Below, in pieces: positions 8,026-16,196 of a stretch of 64,000 nt of DNA; the first letter of the stretch is position 1; each line of letters starts with the position of its first letter. The stretch spans positions 1-64,000 of the forward strand of contig FMTN01000011.1 of NCBI GenBank assembly GCA_900100095.1, given 5' to 3'. The translations under genes were made by a program, and so were the position numbers. Source of the DNA: Lachnospiraceae bacterium C10 (GTDB lineage Bacteria; Bacillota; Clostridia; Lachnospirales; Lachnospiraceae). Under the pieces are notes generated by a model. The model did not search any database. It was not told the origin of the DNA and was given only the letters and a program-made list of their open reading frames with translations.

Positions 8026-8433
8026 TTATTCGTATTCAATCCCGTTTTCTTCGCACCAACGGGCTGCTTTCCGTTTATATGTGTCTGCTTTAAAATCATA
8101 CCAAACCTGTTCGATTCCCATTTTAATGATCATATCCCTAAACCTTCTGAAAGCGCCTCTGCCTTGAATGGCAGAATACAATCTTCCCTGTACCGCCTCC
8201 GGCAAACCTTCTATAAACTCCTCCATGATGTCGTAATCCCGGAGTTCAAAAGATGTAGGCAGCCGATAAAATCCATGTTCATCAAGTCTATCATAAATCT
8301 CGTTCTGTTCATCACGACTCATCGCCATATCACTAATCCATTCTATCTCACCGGTTTCTTTATCCAGAAAATATTCCGAATACTGATCCATCATATCAAT
8401 CGCATCAATAATATCTACCAGTTTAACCTTCAT
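8026..8433 (-). CDS. UPF0158 family protein
   Basis: 135 aa. It matches the UPF0158 family in length and motifs: an N-terminal DIIDAIDMMD helix, KETGEIEWISD, then GRGAFRRFRDMI and a C-terminal KAARWCEENGIEYE. The family has no established biochemical function. It is last gene of the unit that starts with the XRE regulator at 11946, 29 bp after the AAA ATPase stop. No membrane segment or signal peptide. Confidence 0.85.
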   Translation of the reverse strand: MKVKLVDIIDAIDMMDQYSEYFLDKETGEIEWISDMAMSRDEQNEIYDRLDEHGFYRLPTSFELRDYDIMEEFIEGLPEAVQGRLYSAIQGRGAFRRFRDMIIKMGIEQVWYDFKADTYKRKAARWCEENGIEYE

Positions 8434-8462
8434 GTCCGATTTCAGACCTCCGTATGCCTCTA

Positions 8463-9206
8463 TTAATCTGTGCCCAACAGTCTCCGCAGTATCTGCTCCC
8501 TGTTATTTATGAACATCTCTGTTACCTGATAGCTGTCCGTCTCTTCATACGAAACGGGATGGATGATTCCATCATCAAATGACATAATTTCCGCATCCGG
8601 AATTCCCAGCAGAATCGGAGAATGTGTCACTATAATAAACTGTGACTCTGCTCTTGCACAATTCACTATTTCCAAAAGCAGTGTAAGTTGTCTCTGCGGT
8701 GATAATGCTGCCTCCGGCTCGTCTAGCAAATAGACTCCGTTTGATTTAAAATTACTTTGCGCCATAGCAAGAAAGCTTTCTCCATGAGATCTTGCATGGT
8801 ATCGCATAGACGGCGGTGCTCCCCACTCTCTGCTGTACTCCTCTTCAGCCGAGGCAACATTATAAAAGCTCTCTGCCCGAAGAAAATAGCCCCATCCCGG
8901 CTTATGAATTCCTCTACTTAGTCTCATCGCTTCATAAAGTTCCGAATGTGAGTCATAAGTCGAAAAGCTGTAGTTCTTTGTTCCACCTTCCGGATTAAAT
9001 CCATACGCTACAGCTATCGCCTCAAGAAGTGTAGATTTCCCGCTTCCATTCTCTCCCACAAAAAATGTGATTGGCTTATGAAATTCCAAATGGTTCATTC
9101 CAGAAATAGATTGTATTCCACGCAAATAGCTACGGGAGCTTATCTTATCCCAATCTATCGAGATTCCCTTGATATGCAGTTGTTCATCATTATCAAATAA
9201 ATCCAT
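8463..9206 (-). CDS. AAA family ATPase (ABC-like, AAA_21 type)
   Basis: 247 aa cytoplasmic ATPase. Walker A GENGSGKS is at 51-58, an ABC-signature-like SHGES near 140-144, Walker B YLLDEPEAAL at 159-168 and an H-switch THSPILL near 198. This compact form is common as a stand-alone protein in Firmicutes and is related to the ATPase cores of OLD and other defence proteins, though its own function is not established. It lies between a macro-domain gene and UPF0158. No nuclease domain is attached. Confidence 0.85.
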   Translation of the reverse strand: MDLFDNDEQLHIKGISIDWDKISSRSYLRGIQSISGMNHLEFHKPITFFVGENGSGKSTLLEAIAVAYGFNPEGGTKNYSFSTYDSHSELYEAMRLSRGIHKPGWGYFLRAESFYNVASAEEEYSREWGAPPSMRYHARSHGESFLAMAQSNFKSNGVYLLDEPEAALSPQRQLTLLLEIVNCARAESQFIIVTHSPILLGIPDAEIMSFDDGIIHPVSYEETDSYQVTEMFINNREQILRRLLGTD

Positions 9207-9243
9207 CTATCCTCATCTCCGCACACTTGAAAATATTTTTTCA

Positions 9244-10230
9244 TTAATAAAACTTTTCCAACTCATCCTCATAAGCTTTCAATGTCCTATCATCAAACAA
9301 CACCCACTCTACCATATCAAAGACATCCGGATACTGCTCAAGAAATTGTGCTACCGTTTCCACCGCCACCTTTGCAGCTTTTTCTACCGGATAACCATAT
9401 ACTCCCGTGGAAATTGACGGAAAGGCAAGGGTTCTAATTCCGCTGTCCTTGGCTATTGTCAAAGAAGTCCGGTAACAGGATGCAAGCATATCAGGCTCTC
9501 CCTTATTGCCACCATGCCATATCGGACCAACTGTGTGGATTACAAAATCGCATGGCAAGTCATACGCCCTTGTAATCTTTGCATCTCCTGTCTTACATCC
9601 TCCAATACCCTTGCACTCTGCCAGAAGCATCGGTCCGGCTGCCCTATGGATTGCTCCGTCAACCCCGCCTCCGCCTAACAGGCTCTCATTTGCAGCATTT
9701 ACGATAGCTTCTACATCATGTATCTTTGTAATGTCTCCTTTGATTGTCTTTACCACGCTTTCTTCCTCTCCTCCGTCAAACATCCATAAATTCCTTATTC
9801 CAAGGGTTTTTCTTGTCTGCACAGACAGATTAAGTCCATTCATTTCCATACAACTTCCCAGTGAACCGAAAAATATCCATTTCCTGCCTTCTGTATTTAC
9901 AAGCACAATTTCCCATACACCAGAATCGCATATCCTTTCCTGCATATGATATTCTCGGAAATAGTTCGCAATAATCTCCAAGACATTTTCTGTAGGCTTG
10001 TTTCTCCACCGCCGCATCACCTTAGATTCTTCTGTGATCGGAGGCACTACGGAGAAATCACCTGAATACCATCTTGTGAGTGCAACACTTCCATTTTTGT
10101 TTAACGTAAGTCTTTGTCTTATTTCCTGCCCCGGAGCCGGTGGACAGTACATAGAATCCTCGGATTCTATAACAATCTTTGCAATATTTCCTTCAAAGAG
10201 AACTAATTCATTTTCAATCTGATTCATCAA
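9244..10230 (-). CDS. Macro-domain protein with novel N-terminal domain
   Basis: 328 aa. Residues about 160-328 form a macro domain of the O-acetyl-ADP-ribose deacetylase / Appr-1''-phosphatase kind, with the adenosine-site GDIT, the catalytic-loop Asn words [19 protein letters not shown] and the phosphate-loop STGVYGYP. The first roughly 150 residues ([27 protein letters not shown]) form a beta-rich domain I do not recognise. The expected role is ADP-ribose recognition or removal in the cytoplasm. The start overlaps the 3' end of the preceding MGMT-like frame by 17 nt. Confidence 0.85.
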   Translation of the reverse strand: MMNQIENELVLFEGNIAKIVIESEDSMYCPPAPGQEIRQRLTLNKNGSVALTRWYSGDFSVVPPITEESKVMRRWRNKPTENVLEIIANYFREYHMQERICDSGVWEIVLVNTEGRKWIFFGSLGSCMEMNGLNLSVQTRKTLGIRNLWMFDGGEEESVVKTIKGDITKIHDVEAIVNAANESLLGGGGVDGAIHRAAGPMLLAECKGIGGCKTGDAKITRAYDLPCDFVIHTVGPIWHGGNKGEPDMLASCYRTSLTIAKDSGIRTLAFPSISTGVYGYPVEKAAKVAVETVAQFLEQYPDVFDMVEWVLFDDRTLKAYEDELEKFY

Positions 10231-10518
10231 AACCTCCCTTTATACCATCGCACCGGAGATCAACTTTACCCTCTATAACAACTACGCCCTCTTTTTCAAG
10301 TAGCTTTGCCTGCCCCTCTGCTCCACCAAATGCAAATCCCTGAGCTAACTCGCCCTTTGCATTTACCACTCTGTGACAGGGAATCATATCCGGATCAGGA
10401 TTATTATGCCGAGCGTTCCCTACCGACTGACCGGCTCCCGGGCTTCCAGCCGTTGCTGCTATCTGCATGGCAGTTGAAACACGAGTATATGTATAAACCT
10501 TGATTTTTCTTTTCCCAT
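10214..10518 (-). pseudogene. Chimera: serine-recombinase N-terminus fused to MGMT-like C-terminus
   Basis: From ATG 10518 the DNA encodes, after a one-base shift in an A-run, GKRKIKVYTYTRVSTAMQ, which is the start of a large serine recombinase (the Ser in TRVS is catalytic). At the Gln the frame passes directly into IAATAGSPGAGQSVG and PCHRVV, the DNA-binding half and active-site Cys loop of an O6-alkylguanine DNA alkyltransferase-like protein, and runs to 10214. The first 25 or so residues of the alkyltransferase-like domain are missing. An internal ATG at 10468 (inside TAMQ) could still yield an 84-residue PCHR protein. It lies 14 bp after the RhuM stop. Confidence 0.7.
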
Positions 10519-10532
10519 AACAGAATTCCTTT

Positions 10533-11546
10533 TTATTTCTTAGTTGCTCTTTTTCTCTTCTTCACTTCTTTTTCCAGACCTTTAACACTTTTAAGATACT
10601 CTTCTTCCACCGGAGATAATGTATTCTCCTGATACTTTCGATATTCCGCCTTTGCCTTCTTTATAGCCTCATCATGACTTACATTGCCAGAATCTTCAAG
10701 GAGCTTCCTGTTCCCAGATGTAAGAATAGAATCCAATTGTTCAACATAATCAATCATATACATTGGCTTATGTTCAATGGCATTAATCTCAGCCAAATCA
10801 AAATAACCGGAGACAAGGTTATTCAGGATCTTTAGTTCATCCTCTTTCAGATAATTCTTTGCCACCCCGATATCCTTCAATGCCGGCAGTTCTCCTGAAA
10901 AGGAAGTTAATCCCATAAAAGGCTTATTAGCATCCGCTCTTTCATAGATCACTTCTGCCGCAGTATGACCGTGTGCCGCGTAATGAAGCTTGTTCTGAAC
11001 AATCTTAAAAAACTGTATAGACTCATCACTCTTTGGATTGTAATCAACACTGGTTGCATACAAATCCAGAACCTGACGATAAAGAACCTTTTCTGAAGAA
11101 CGGATATCGCGAATCCGATCAAGAAGTTCTTTCCAGTAATTACCACCGCCATTTCCCTTTAGACGCTCGTCATCAATTGTGAATCCCTTGATTATATATT
11201 CTTTCAAGCGTTGCGTTGCCCACTTACGGAAATGCGTCGCTGTTGAAGATTTAACTCGATAACCCAAAGAAATTATCATATCAAGGTTATAAAATGGTAG
11301 TTCCCTTGTGACCTGTCTGTTTCCTTCCATCCGAACCTGTCGGAATTTCCGACAGGTTGAATTTTCATCTAATTCACCCTCTTCGTAAATATTCTTGATG
11401 TGATCAACTACGTTTGTTCTGGATGTTTGAAACAACTCTGCCATCTGTTGCTGTGTTAGCCATACAGTTTCATCCTCCATTCGGACATCCAGCTTAGTCA
11501 ATCCATCCTCCGTCTGATATATAATAATTTCTCCATAATTATCCAT
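10533..11546 (-). CDS. RhuM family virulence/antirepressor-like protein
   Basis: 337 aa from the ATG at 11546, chosen because AAGGAG precedes it by 9 nt; an upstream ATG at 11570 lacks a site. RhuM hallmarks are present: WLTQQQMAELFQTSR (DNA-binding-like N-terminus), ELPFYNLDMIISLGYRV, FRKWATQRLKEYI, and a helical C-terminal half ending in a Lys-rich tail. RhuM proteins occur in pathogenicity and phage islands and are thought to bind DNA; their exact role is unsettled. A perfect 25-bp palindrome lies inside the gene at 11334-11358. Neighbours are an XRE regulator upstream and the recombinase stump downstream. Confidence 0.88.
   Translation of the reverse strand: MDNYGEIIIYQTEDGLTKLDVRMEDETVWLTQQQMAELFQTSRTNVVDHIKNIYEEGELDENSTCRKFRQVRMEGNRQVTRELPFYNLDMIISLGYRVKSSTATHFRKWATQRLKEYIIKGFTIDDERLKGNGGGNYWKELLDRIRDIRSSEKVLYRQVLDLYATSVDYNPKSDESIQFFKIVQNKLHYAAHGHTAAEVIYERADANKPFMGLTSFSGELPALKDIGVAKNYLKEDELKILNNLVSGYFDLAEINAIEHKPMYMIDYVEQLDSILTSGNRKLLEDSGNVSHDEAIKKAKAEYRKYQENTLSPVEEEYLKSVKGLEKEVKKRKRATKK
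11334..11358. repeat. Perfect 25-bp palindrome inside the RhuM gene
   Basis: Arms AACCTGTCGGAA and TTCCGACAGGTT around one central T. It encodes residues CRKFRQ and neighbours in the RhuM frame, about 200 nt after the start. A 25-bp palindrome of similar layout occurs in the ORF6N gene at 23205-23229. Confidence 0.85.
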
Positions 11547-11583
11547 AATGTTCTGCTCCTTAGTTTTCATTCAAAAAAATACT

Positions 11584-11946
11584 CTACATTTCTTCAAGGC
11601 TCTCTATCTTCTTCAGTGCCTCCATATATGCCATAAGCCGCTTCTGCTGTTCTTCCTTGAGGTTATGATAATCTTCAATCAACTGAATATCTCCCGGTGT
11701 AAATTTGCTTTCAGGACTTGCTGCTGCAATTTCCTCTTCATCCTCAATTCCTTTACCGGTAAGAAGTTGCTCCGGGGTAATCTGCAATACATTACAGATA
11801 TCCATTATCTTTTCTACAGTAGGATTGGTCTTTCTTTTTTTCCACTCACTTATAGTGCTTGTAGAAATCCCGACCTGCTTTGCAAACTCCGCCTGTGTCA
11901 TATTCCGTTCTTTCAAAACCTTTATAATTCTTTCACTGATAATCAT
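11584..11946 (-). CDS. XRE-family HTH transcriptional regulator
   Basis: 120 aa. The N-terminal helix-turn-helix of the Cro/CI type is at about residues 5-60 (MTQAEFAKQVGISTSTISEWK). A linker and a C-terminal helix (residues 88-118) probably serve dimerisation. It is first gene of the unit running to UPF0158. A promoter at 11999-12027 and an inverted repeat at 11966-11996 directly in front of the gene suggest autorepression. Confidence 0.88.
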   Translation of the reverse strand: MIISERIIKVLKERNMTQAEFAKQVGISTSTISEWKKRKTNPTVEKIMDICNVLQITPEQLLTGKGIEDEEEIAAASPESKFTPGDIQLIEDYHNLKEEQQKRLMAYMEALKKIESLEEM

Positions 11947-11965
11947 GAGTGATACCTCGCCTGTA

Positions 11966-11996
11966 ATTCACCTATATAATATTCATATTAGTGAAT
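11966..11996. promoter_or_regulatory. Putative operator of the XRE regulator
   Basis: Inverted repeat ATTCAC (11966-11971) / GTGAAT (11991-11996) with an AT-rich 19-bp centre. It starts just downstream of the -10 element, a typical position for a repressor site. Confidence 0.5.
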
Positions 11997-11998
11997 CT

Positions 11999-12027
11999 AT
12001 TTTACCACACCTCATGATATCCTTCAA
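11999..12027 (-). promoter_or_regulatory. Promoter of the XRE-RhuM-macro unit
   Basis: Minus strand TTGAAG (12027-12022), 17 bp, TAAAAT (12004-11999). Good spacing and a fair match to sigma-A consensus. Confidence 0.6.
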
Positions 12028-12115
12028 TATTCTACTTCGTTTTGTTATTACGGAACCTCATATACGCCTTATAAGATTCATATATGTATCTTTTTTTTTG
12101 GCAACATGGAAAAAA

Positions 12116-12140
12116 CCGGGAAAGCTTTTCGCTTTCCCGG
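12116..12140 (-). terminator. Terminator of module B
   Basis: CCGGGAAAGC / GCTTTCCCGG, a 10-bp perfect stem with a 5-nt loop, followed on the minus strand by TTTTTTCC. It closes the module B transcription unit after the small 12161-12322 ORF. Confidence 0.9.
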
Positions 12141-12160
12141 CCCAATAGGTTACTATGCAT

Positions 12161-12322
12161 TTACTCTTCAATCGCTTCACTTAAAGCATCATACTCAGTC
12201 TGAGTAATAATGCCGTTGCTCAGCAGATCATTCAGAAGGCCGCCATTGGCATGGTGTTCTCTGTTCATCTTGGGCAGCTGACCGTTCATCTCAGGCAGCT
12301 CGGAAGACCTGTGTTCTTCCAT
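12161..12322 (-). CDS. Small SHOCT-like protein or tail fragment
   Basis: 53 codons from ATG 12322 to TAA 12161-12163. The C-terminal half, GLLNDLLSNGIITQTEYDALSEAI, has the SHOCT-like pattern (short helix, Gly-Ile/Leu-Ile-T, E-x-D/F). No clear ribosome binding site precedes the ATG, and the frame is closed by TGA just upstream, so it may be the 3' remnant of a longer lipoprotein gene rather than an intact small gene. It sits between the tannase-like gene and the terminator. Confidence 0.45.
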   Translation of the reverse strand: MEEHRSSELPEMNGQLPKMNREHHANGGLLNDLLSNGIITQTEYDALSEAIEE

Positions 12323-12417
12323 GTAAGCCTTGTTTCAATACGCGCCGGGCGTGCACTCTCCCGGTTTGTGAGTATATCTCTGTCAATGTGCGGGAGCCTC
12401 TATGCTGATTTCAGTTG

Positions 12418-14652
12418 TTAATTGAACAGCTCTGCGAGGGTGTCTGCATGCTCCTCAAATACTTTCAGAACGTAGGTGTCCCAGTGGCGTGCATCAGCGG
12501 TGCTGCTGCCGAAGACATAGTCTTCCTGACCATAGTCCATCACATCGAAGCCTGGCATGGCCTTGGTCGCGCCGGAGGTCCGGTATGCCGCAGCTCCTGC
12601 AAGCGTCATGTCGACGCCGCTTGTGCTGTCGTAGCTGACCCATCCAGAAAGATCCGTTCCGGAAGGCTTCGTGCCGTCTCCATTGGTGGTCTGGCCGCTC
12701 GCAACAGCCTTCGTAATCTTCACAGCGCCATCCACATATTCGCCGTACATGGTATCTACATAGAGAGCGAGGGAGTCACCAAAGATCTCAGACGGTACAT
12801 GACCGCCGTTCCACTGCCATTCGATCTCTGCGTCCGTTCCGGAATTCAGCCAGGCGATCTGCAGATTCAGGGAGTTCATCATGGAGATGTCACCCTCGGA
12901 AGCACCCATCAGGATCCTTGCCCAGGTGGGACCATCTGTTCCATCAGATCCGATGTATTTCAGCGGGTTATAGAGATCAACGATATTGTTGCCGTATTCG
13001 TCACCGGCCTGAATCTCGGCAATGTCAGCCTGATAAGCGGCCAGCATCTCGGCAAAGGAGGAATAACTCGTGGAATCGGTCTTGCTGGACGCGGATTGTG
13101 TTGTTCCGGAGTCAGGCGTTCCGACTTCATCGCTGCTGCCGCCGTTCATGTCGGGAGGACCGCCAGCGTTATCACCGCCCGGACCAGCACCATCAGGTTT
13201 CTCGCCGCTGGGCGGTCCCCCTGCGTTATCTCCGCCGGGGCCACCGTTTCCGCCAGGGCCGCCTTCCATACCGCCGGAGCTGCTGCCGGTGCTGCCCTTG
13301 ACATACCAGCCATTGATGAATGCCTCCGCACGGTCCGCGTCAGTCATCGCAGCGACCTCACTATCAGAAAGAGCTGTGCCGTCACTGTTAAACCAGGTCC
13401 AGTTTTCCGCGTAAGCAAGCCGGTCAATATAATCCTGCAGGCTCTGCTCGAACTCTGCCAGGTACAGATCCAGGTAGGTACCGTAATAGCCGTTGGTATC
13501 TTTATGTCCGGTTTCGTCATATTCGATGGTAAGAGCGACCGTATCAGAAGTATCACCGTCGCCGTTCAGATCGAAACCGACCTTTGCTTCTTCGACGGTC
13601 AGATCCTGTGCATTGATATACTCCATATACTCAGCTGCCAGATATTCTGCGAGCTGCTTCTGGAAATCCGTATTGAAGCTGTAGTCCGGATTCAGATAAT
13701 ACTCGAAAGCCAGTGTCATATCCGCTTCGGCAAGAGATGTGATGGCGCTGTAGGCCATGCAGCCCCAGAGACCGTCGGAGAGTTCCACTTCACTGCCGTT
13801 CACTGTGACCGTGGTGCTGTAGGTGTCGTCGGAGTTCTTATAAACGCCGACCGCTCCCTGGGAGATCTCGTAATCATAGTAGTCCGGGTTATTGGAGGTG
13901 GCTGCAAGCATGGTGGCATGCGCGCCGCCGCCGGAGCCGCCGGTGGAGACGAAATAGTCCACGCTGCCAGGGAGATTGCCGAGCAGAATGTTGAACTTCA
14001 CGAAACGAACAGCATTCTTCTGATCCACCAGGCAGGACGGGGCATCTCCGGTATAGGTTCCATCAGACAGCGTGCTCTGCTTTCCACGGTTGCCGCAGGC
14101 GATATTGATATAGCCTTCCTTGGCATAGGTGGTTCCTGCCGTCTGATTCGATTGAGCGGAGTAGCCCGCTGCGCCGGTGTTGATGATGACTGGAGCGGTT
14201 GCTGCCGTATAGACCTGGCCGTTGGTGCTGGTCACAGTCGCGTCAAAATCAATAACGAGAGTACCGGAGGCCGTGCCGCTGGTCACATCGGCTGTGCCGT
14301 CTCCGTCGGTATCCACACCCCTCACATATGCGCCGGGTACGCAGACGGACACGCCCTGATAATCAGGAAGCTCGGCATTGGTGACGGCTGTCACAATGGC
14401 CATCGTCCAGGCGTCGGCATTTTCGGAATATGTCCATTCCGGCTTGATGTTTGCCAGGTTGAGAGCAGACTCAATATCCGCCTTCTCCGCACTGTCCGCA
14501 GTGATCACTGTCGTATCAGCAGACTGGCTCTGGCTGTTATCAGTTGTCTGCGGTGTACTGTCATCATTTGTTGTTTCGCCTGAGCTTGTGCCGCAGGCTA
14601 CAAGCCCCAGAACGAGAGCCAGTGCAAGAAGAATTGCCATAACCTTTTTCAT
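12418..14652 (-). CDS. Tannase-like alpha/beta-hydrolase lipoprotein
   Basis: 744 aa. Lipoprotein signal with lipobox LVAC (Cys20), then a Ser/Thr/Asp-rich linker. Residues about 65-450 and 545-744 form an alpha/beta-hydrolase resembling bacterial subtype A/B tannases: nucleophile Ser240 in STGGSGGGAH, upstream YINIACGNRGK, and a C-terminal DARHWDTYV supplying the likely catalytic His. A Gly/Pro/Met-rich low-complexity linker occupies about 470-530. The expected role is hydrolysis of gallate or other phenolic esters at the cell surface, by family inference only. AGGAGG precedes the ATG. The gene is clearly richer in G+C than its neighbours. Confidence 0.7.
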   Translation of the reverse strand: MKKVMAILLALALVLGLVACGTSSGETTNDDSTPQTTDNSQSQSADTTVITADSAEKADIESALNLANIKPEWTYSENADAWTMAIVTAVTNAELPDYQGVSVCVPGAYVRGVDTDGDGTADVTSGTASGTLVIDFDATVTSTNGQVYTAATAPVIINTGAAGYSAQSNQTAGTTYAKEGYINIACGNRGKQSTLSDGTYTGDAPSCLVDQKNAVRFVKFNILLGNLPGSVDYFVSTGGSGGGAHATMLAATSNNPDYYDYEISQGAVGVYKNSDDTYSTTVTVNGSEVELSDGLWGCMAYSAITSLAEADMTLAFEYYLNPDYSFNTDFQKQLAEYLAAEYMEYINAQDLTVEEAKVGFDLNGDGDTSDTVALTIEYDETGHKDTNGYYGTYLDLYLAEFEQSLQDYIDRLAYAENWTWFNSDGTALSDSEVAAMTDADRAEAFINGWYVKGSTGSSSGGMEGGPGGNGGPGGDNAGGPPSGEKPDGAGPGGDNAGGPPDMNGGSSDEVGTPDSGTTQSASSKTDSTSYSSFAEMLAAYQADIAEIQAGDEYGNNIVDLYNPLKYIGSDGTDGPTWARILMGASEGDISMMNSLNLQIAWLNSGTDAEIEWQWNGGHVPSEIFGDSLALYVDTMYGEYVDGAVKITKAVASGQTTNGDGTKPSGTDLSGWVSYDSTSGVDMTLAGAAAYRTSGATKAMPGFDVMDYGQEDYVFGSSTADARHWDTYVLKVFEEHADTLAELFN

Positions 14653-14665
14653 TGCTTTTTCCTCC

Positions 14666-14860
14666 TTATTTTGTTCTTGTCAGAGCCACACCGTTCACGT
14701 AGAGTGTGTAGCCATTGCTGATCACGTTTGCGGCGTCCCCGTTGAACTCCGTCACATAGCTGTCGCCGGTCAGCGTCCTCGTTGGTGATCGTAACCCCTC
14801 CCAGTGTGATGACCGCGTTGGTGTTGGTCACATGGTACACTTGGTTTGCAATTTCTTCAT
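14666..14860 (-). pseudogene. Deletion remnant of a beta-helix lipoprotein
   Basis: After a good ribosome binding site and an ATG at 14860, only MKKLQTKCTM remains before a stop. In another frame the DNA encodes VYHVTNTNAVITLGGVTITN, and after a further shift LTGDSYVTEFNGDAANVISNG, ending TLYVNGVALTRTK. These two pieces match the last third and the C-terminus of the intact lipoprotein at 621-2216 (HVFHVTNTTAKITLSNV; SYVTEFNGDASNVISNG). So an internal deletion removed most of a paralogue. Its promoter and leader survive. Confidence 0.85.
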
Positions 14861-14868
14861 AAAGAAAA

Positions 14869-14904
14869 CCTCCCTTACATTTGATGAGCTCATTGTAAGG
14901 GAGG
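14869..14904 (-). promoter_or_regulatory. SD-occluding hairpin before the lipoprotein remnant
   Basis: Perfect 11-bp inverted repeat: CCTCCCTTACA in the mRNA 5' arm (14904-14894) and TGTAAGGGAGG (14879-14869), the latter holding the GGGAGG ribosome binding site 8 nt before ATG 14860. The 14-nt loop contains the palindrome ATGAGCTCAT. The design parallels 2225-2260. Confidence 0.65.
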
Positions 14905-14924
14905 TTCCTTGAAACAAGATTGAA
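14892..14924 (-). promoter_or_regulatory. Response-regulator box and promoter, module B internal
   Basis: Minus strand TTCAATC (14924-14918), 4 nt, TTCAAGG (14913-14907), then 9 nt, then TACAAT (14897-14892) as -10. Same geometry as at 2249-2281; the second half-site is degenerate. Confidence 0.6.
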
Positions 14925-14927
14925 GTT

Positions 14928-16196
14928 TTATTTATTTTTTTCGGGGATCGATACCGTGAAGCGGACCTTGCCGTCCTGGCTGGAGACTGCAATACTCCCG
15001 CCGTGTTTTTCTGCAACTGCCTTTGCTATGGAAAGGCCAAGCCCATAATGATGCCCGTCGCTGTTGCGGGCTTCATCGACTCTGTAAAAACGGTCAAAAA
15101 GGTGCTCCAGTTTCTCCGGAGGAATCTCATCCCCATCATTGACTGCGCTGAGCACTGCCGTATGGCCCTGACGTTTCAGCAACAGTTCGATCTCACTTCC
15201 TGTCCCATGCCTTACCGCATTGTCCATCAGGATGGATGTAAGCTGTGTCAACTGGGCCTGATTGCCTGTGACGTGGATATTATCGTCAATGTCGCTTTGG
15301 ATCGTTTTTCCCTGATCGAACGCGACGCTTTCAAAAGCAAGCACCTCACCGGTGACGATCCGGGAAAGATCGACCGTTTCCATGGGCGTTTCCGTGTTTT
15401 CCGCTCTGGAAAGATTCAGAAGCTGCTTCACCAGATCTCCCATGCGCTCATTTTCGTATTGGATATTTGCCAGCCACTCGTTTTCTCCAATCTCTCTGGA
15501 AAGAAGCTCCGCATTAGTACTGATCACAGCAACCGGTGTCTTCAGTTCATGGCTGGCATCAGAGATGAACTGCTTCTGTTGCTTGTCGTTTTCCTCCAGG
15601 GGACGGATGATCCGCCGGGAAAGAACGAGAGATATAAAAAACAGGATAACAATGGACGCCCCGCCGATAATAAGGACATTGTGCAGCAGTGCCTGCATGC
15701 TGCTTTCCCTCACTGTATCATCGATAAACGCCACAAGCGTATATCCCGTTTTGCTGCTGATCTGATAGGACAGGTTGTCAAGCCGTCCTGCGGTTTTGTT
15801 CTTTGCCAGCAGCTCCCGGGCAATCGAAATCAGTTCATCCTCGCTGTACAGCTCTTTCGCTCCATCATTTACGGAAAGCACGGTACCGTCCTCTGAAAAC
15901 GCGACAGAGTAAAAAGTGGACAGCTGGAAACCCGGCCCTAAATCAGGCGGCAGGTCTCCTTGTTTGGGATCCGAACCGGGGAGCTCCTGATTGTCGGGTT
16001 TCACATCCGGCGCTTTTTCCGGTTCAGACTGCTGATCAAGAGAATACATTTCCACATATCGTTCCAGCATTTCCGAACTCTGCTGACGGATCTCATGGTA
16101 GCTTGCCAGCATGATCACGGACAGGGTAACGCCGAACAGAAGGATAAGCGAGAGCATAATCGACAATATGATCTTTTTTCTGGATCTACTAAACAT
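14928..16196 (-). CDS. Sensor histidine kinase, module B
   Basis: 422 aa. Membrane segments near residues 10-32 and 172-192 bracket an extracellular sensor region that includes an Asp/Pro/Gln-rich linker. The cytoplasmic part has H-box SHELKTPVAV, N-box LMDNAVRHG and G-boxes ending YGLGLSIAKAVAEKHGG. The start overlaps the regulator stop by 8 nt. The signal is unknown; the dependent genes encode a beta-helix lipoprotein (now deleted) and a tannase-like esterase, so a plant-polymer cue is possible. High G+C like the rest of module B. Confidence 0.92.
   Translation of the reverse strand: MFSRSRKKIILSIMLSLILLFGVTLSVIMLASYHEIRQQSSEMLERYVEMYSLDQQSEPEKAPDVKPDNQELPGSDPKQGDLPPDLGPGFQLSTFYSVAFSEDGTVLSVNDGAKELYSEDELISIARELLAKNKTAGRLDNLSYQISSKTGYTLVAFIDDTVRESSMQALLHNVLIIGGASIVILFFISLVLSRRIIRPLEENDKQQKQFISDASHELKTPVAVISTNAELLSREIGENEWLANIQYENERMGDLVKQLLNLSRAENTETPMETVDLSRIVTGEVLAFESVAFDQGKTIQSDIDDNIHVTGNQAQLTQLTSILMDNAVRHGTGSEIELLLKRQGHTAVLSAVNDGDEIPPEKLEHLFDRFYRVDEARNSDGHHYGLGLSIAKAVAEKHGGSIAVSSQDGKVRFTVSIPEKNK

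Noticed and set aside
12415-14583. 722-codon plus-strand frame opposite the tannase-like gene
   Set aside because: Shadow of a G+C-rich coding strand; the minus strand has a signal peptide, ribosome site and hydrolase motifs, the plus strand none.
15003-15896. 297-codon plus-strand frame opposite the module B kinase
   Set aside because: The minus-strand kinase has all catalytic boxes; the plus frame is low in recognisable structure.
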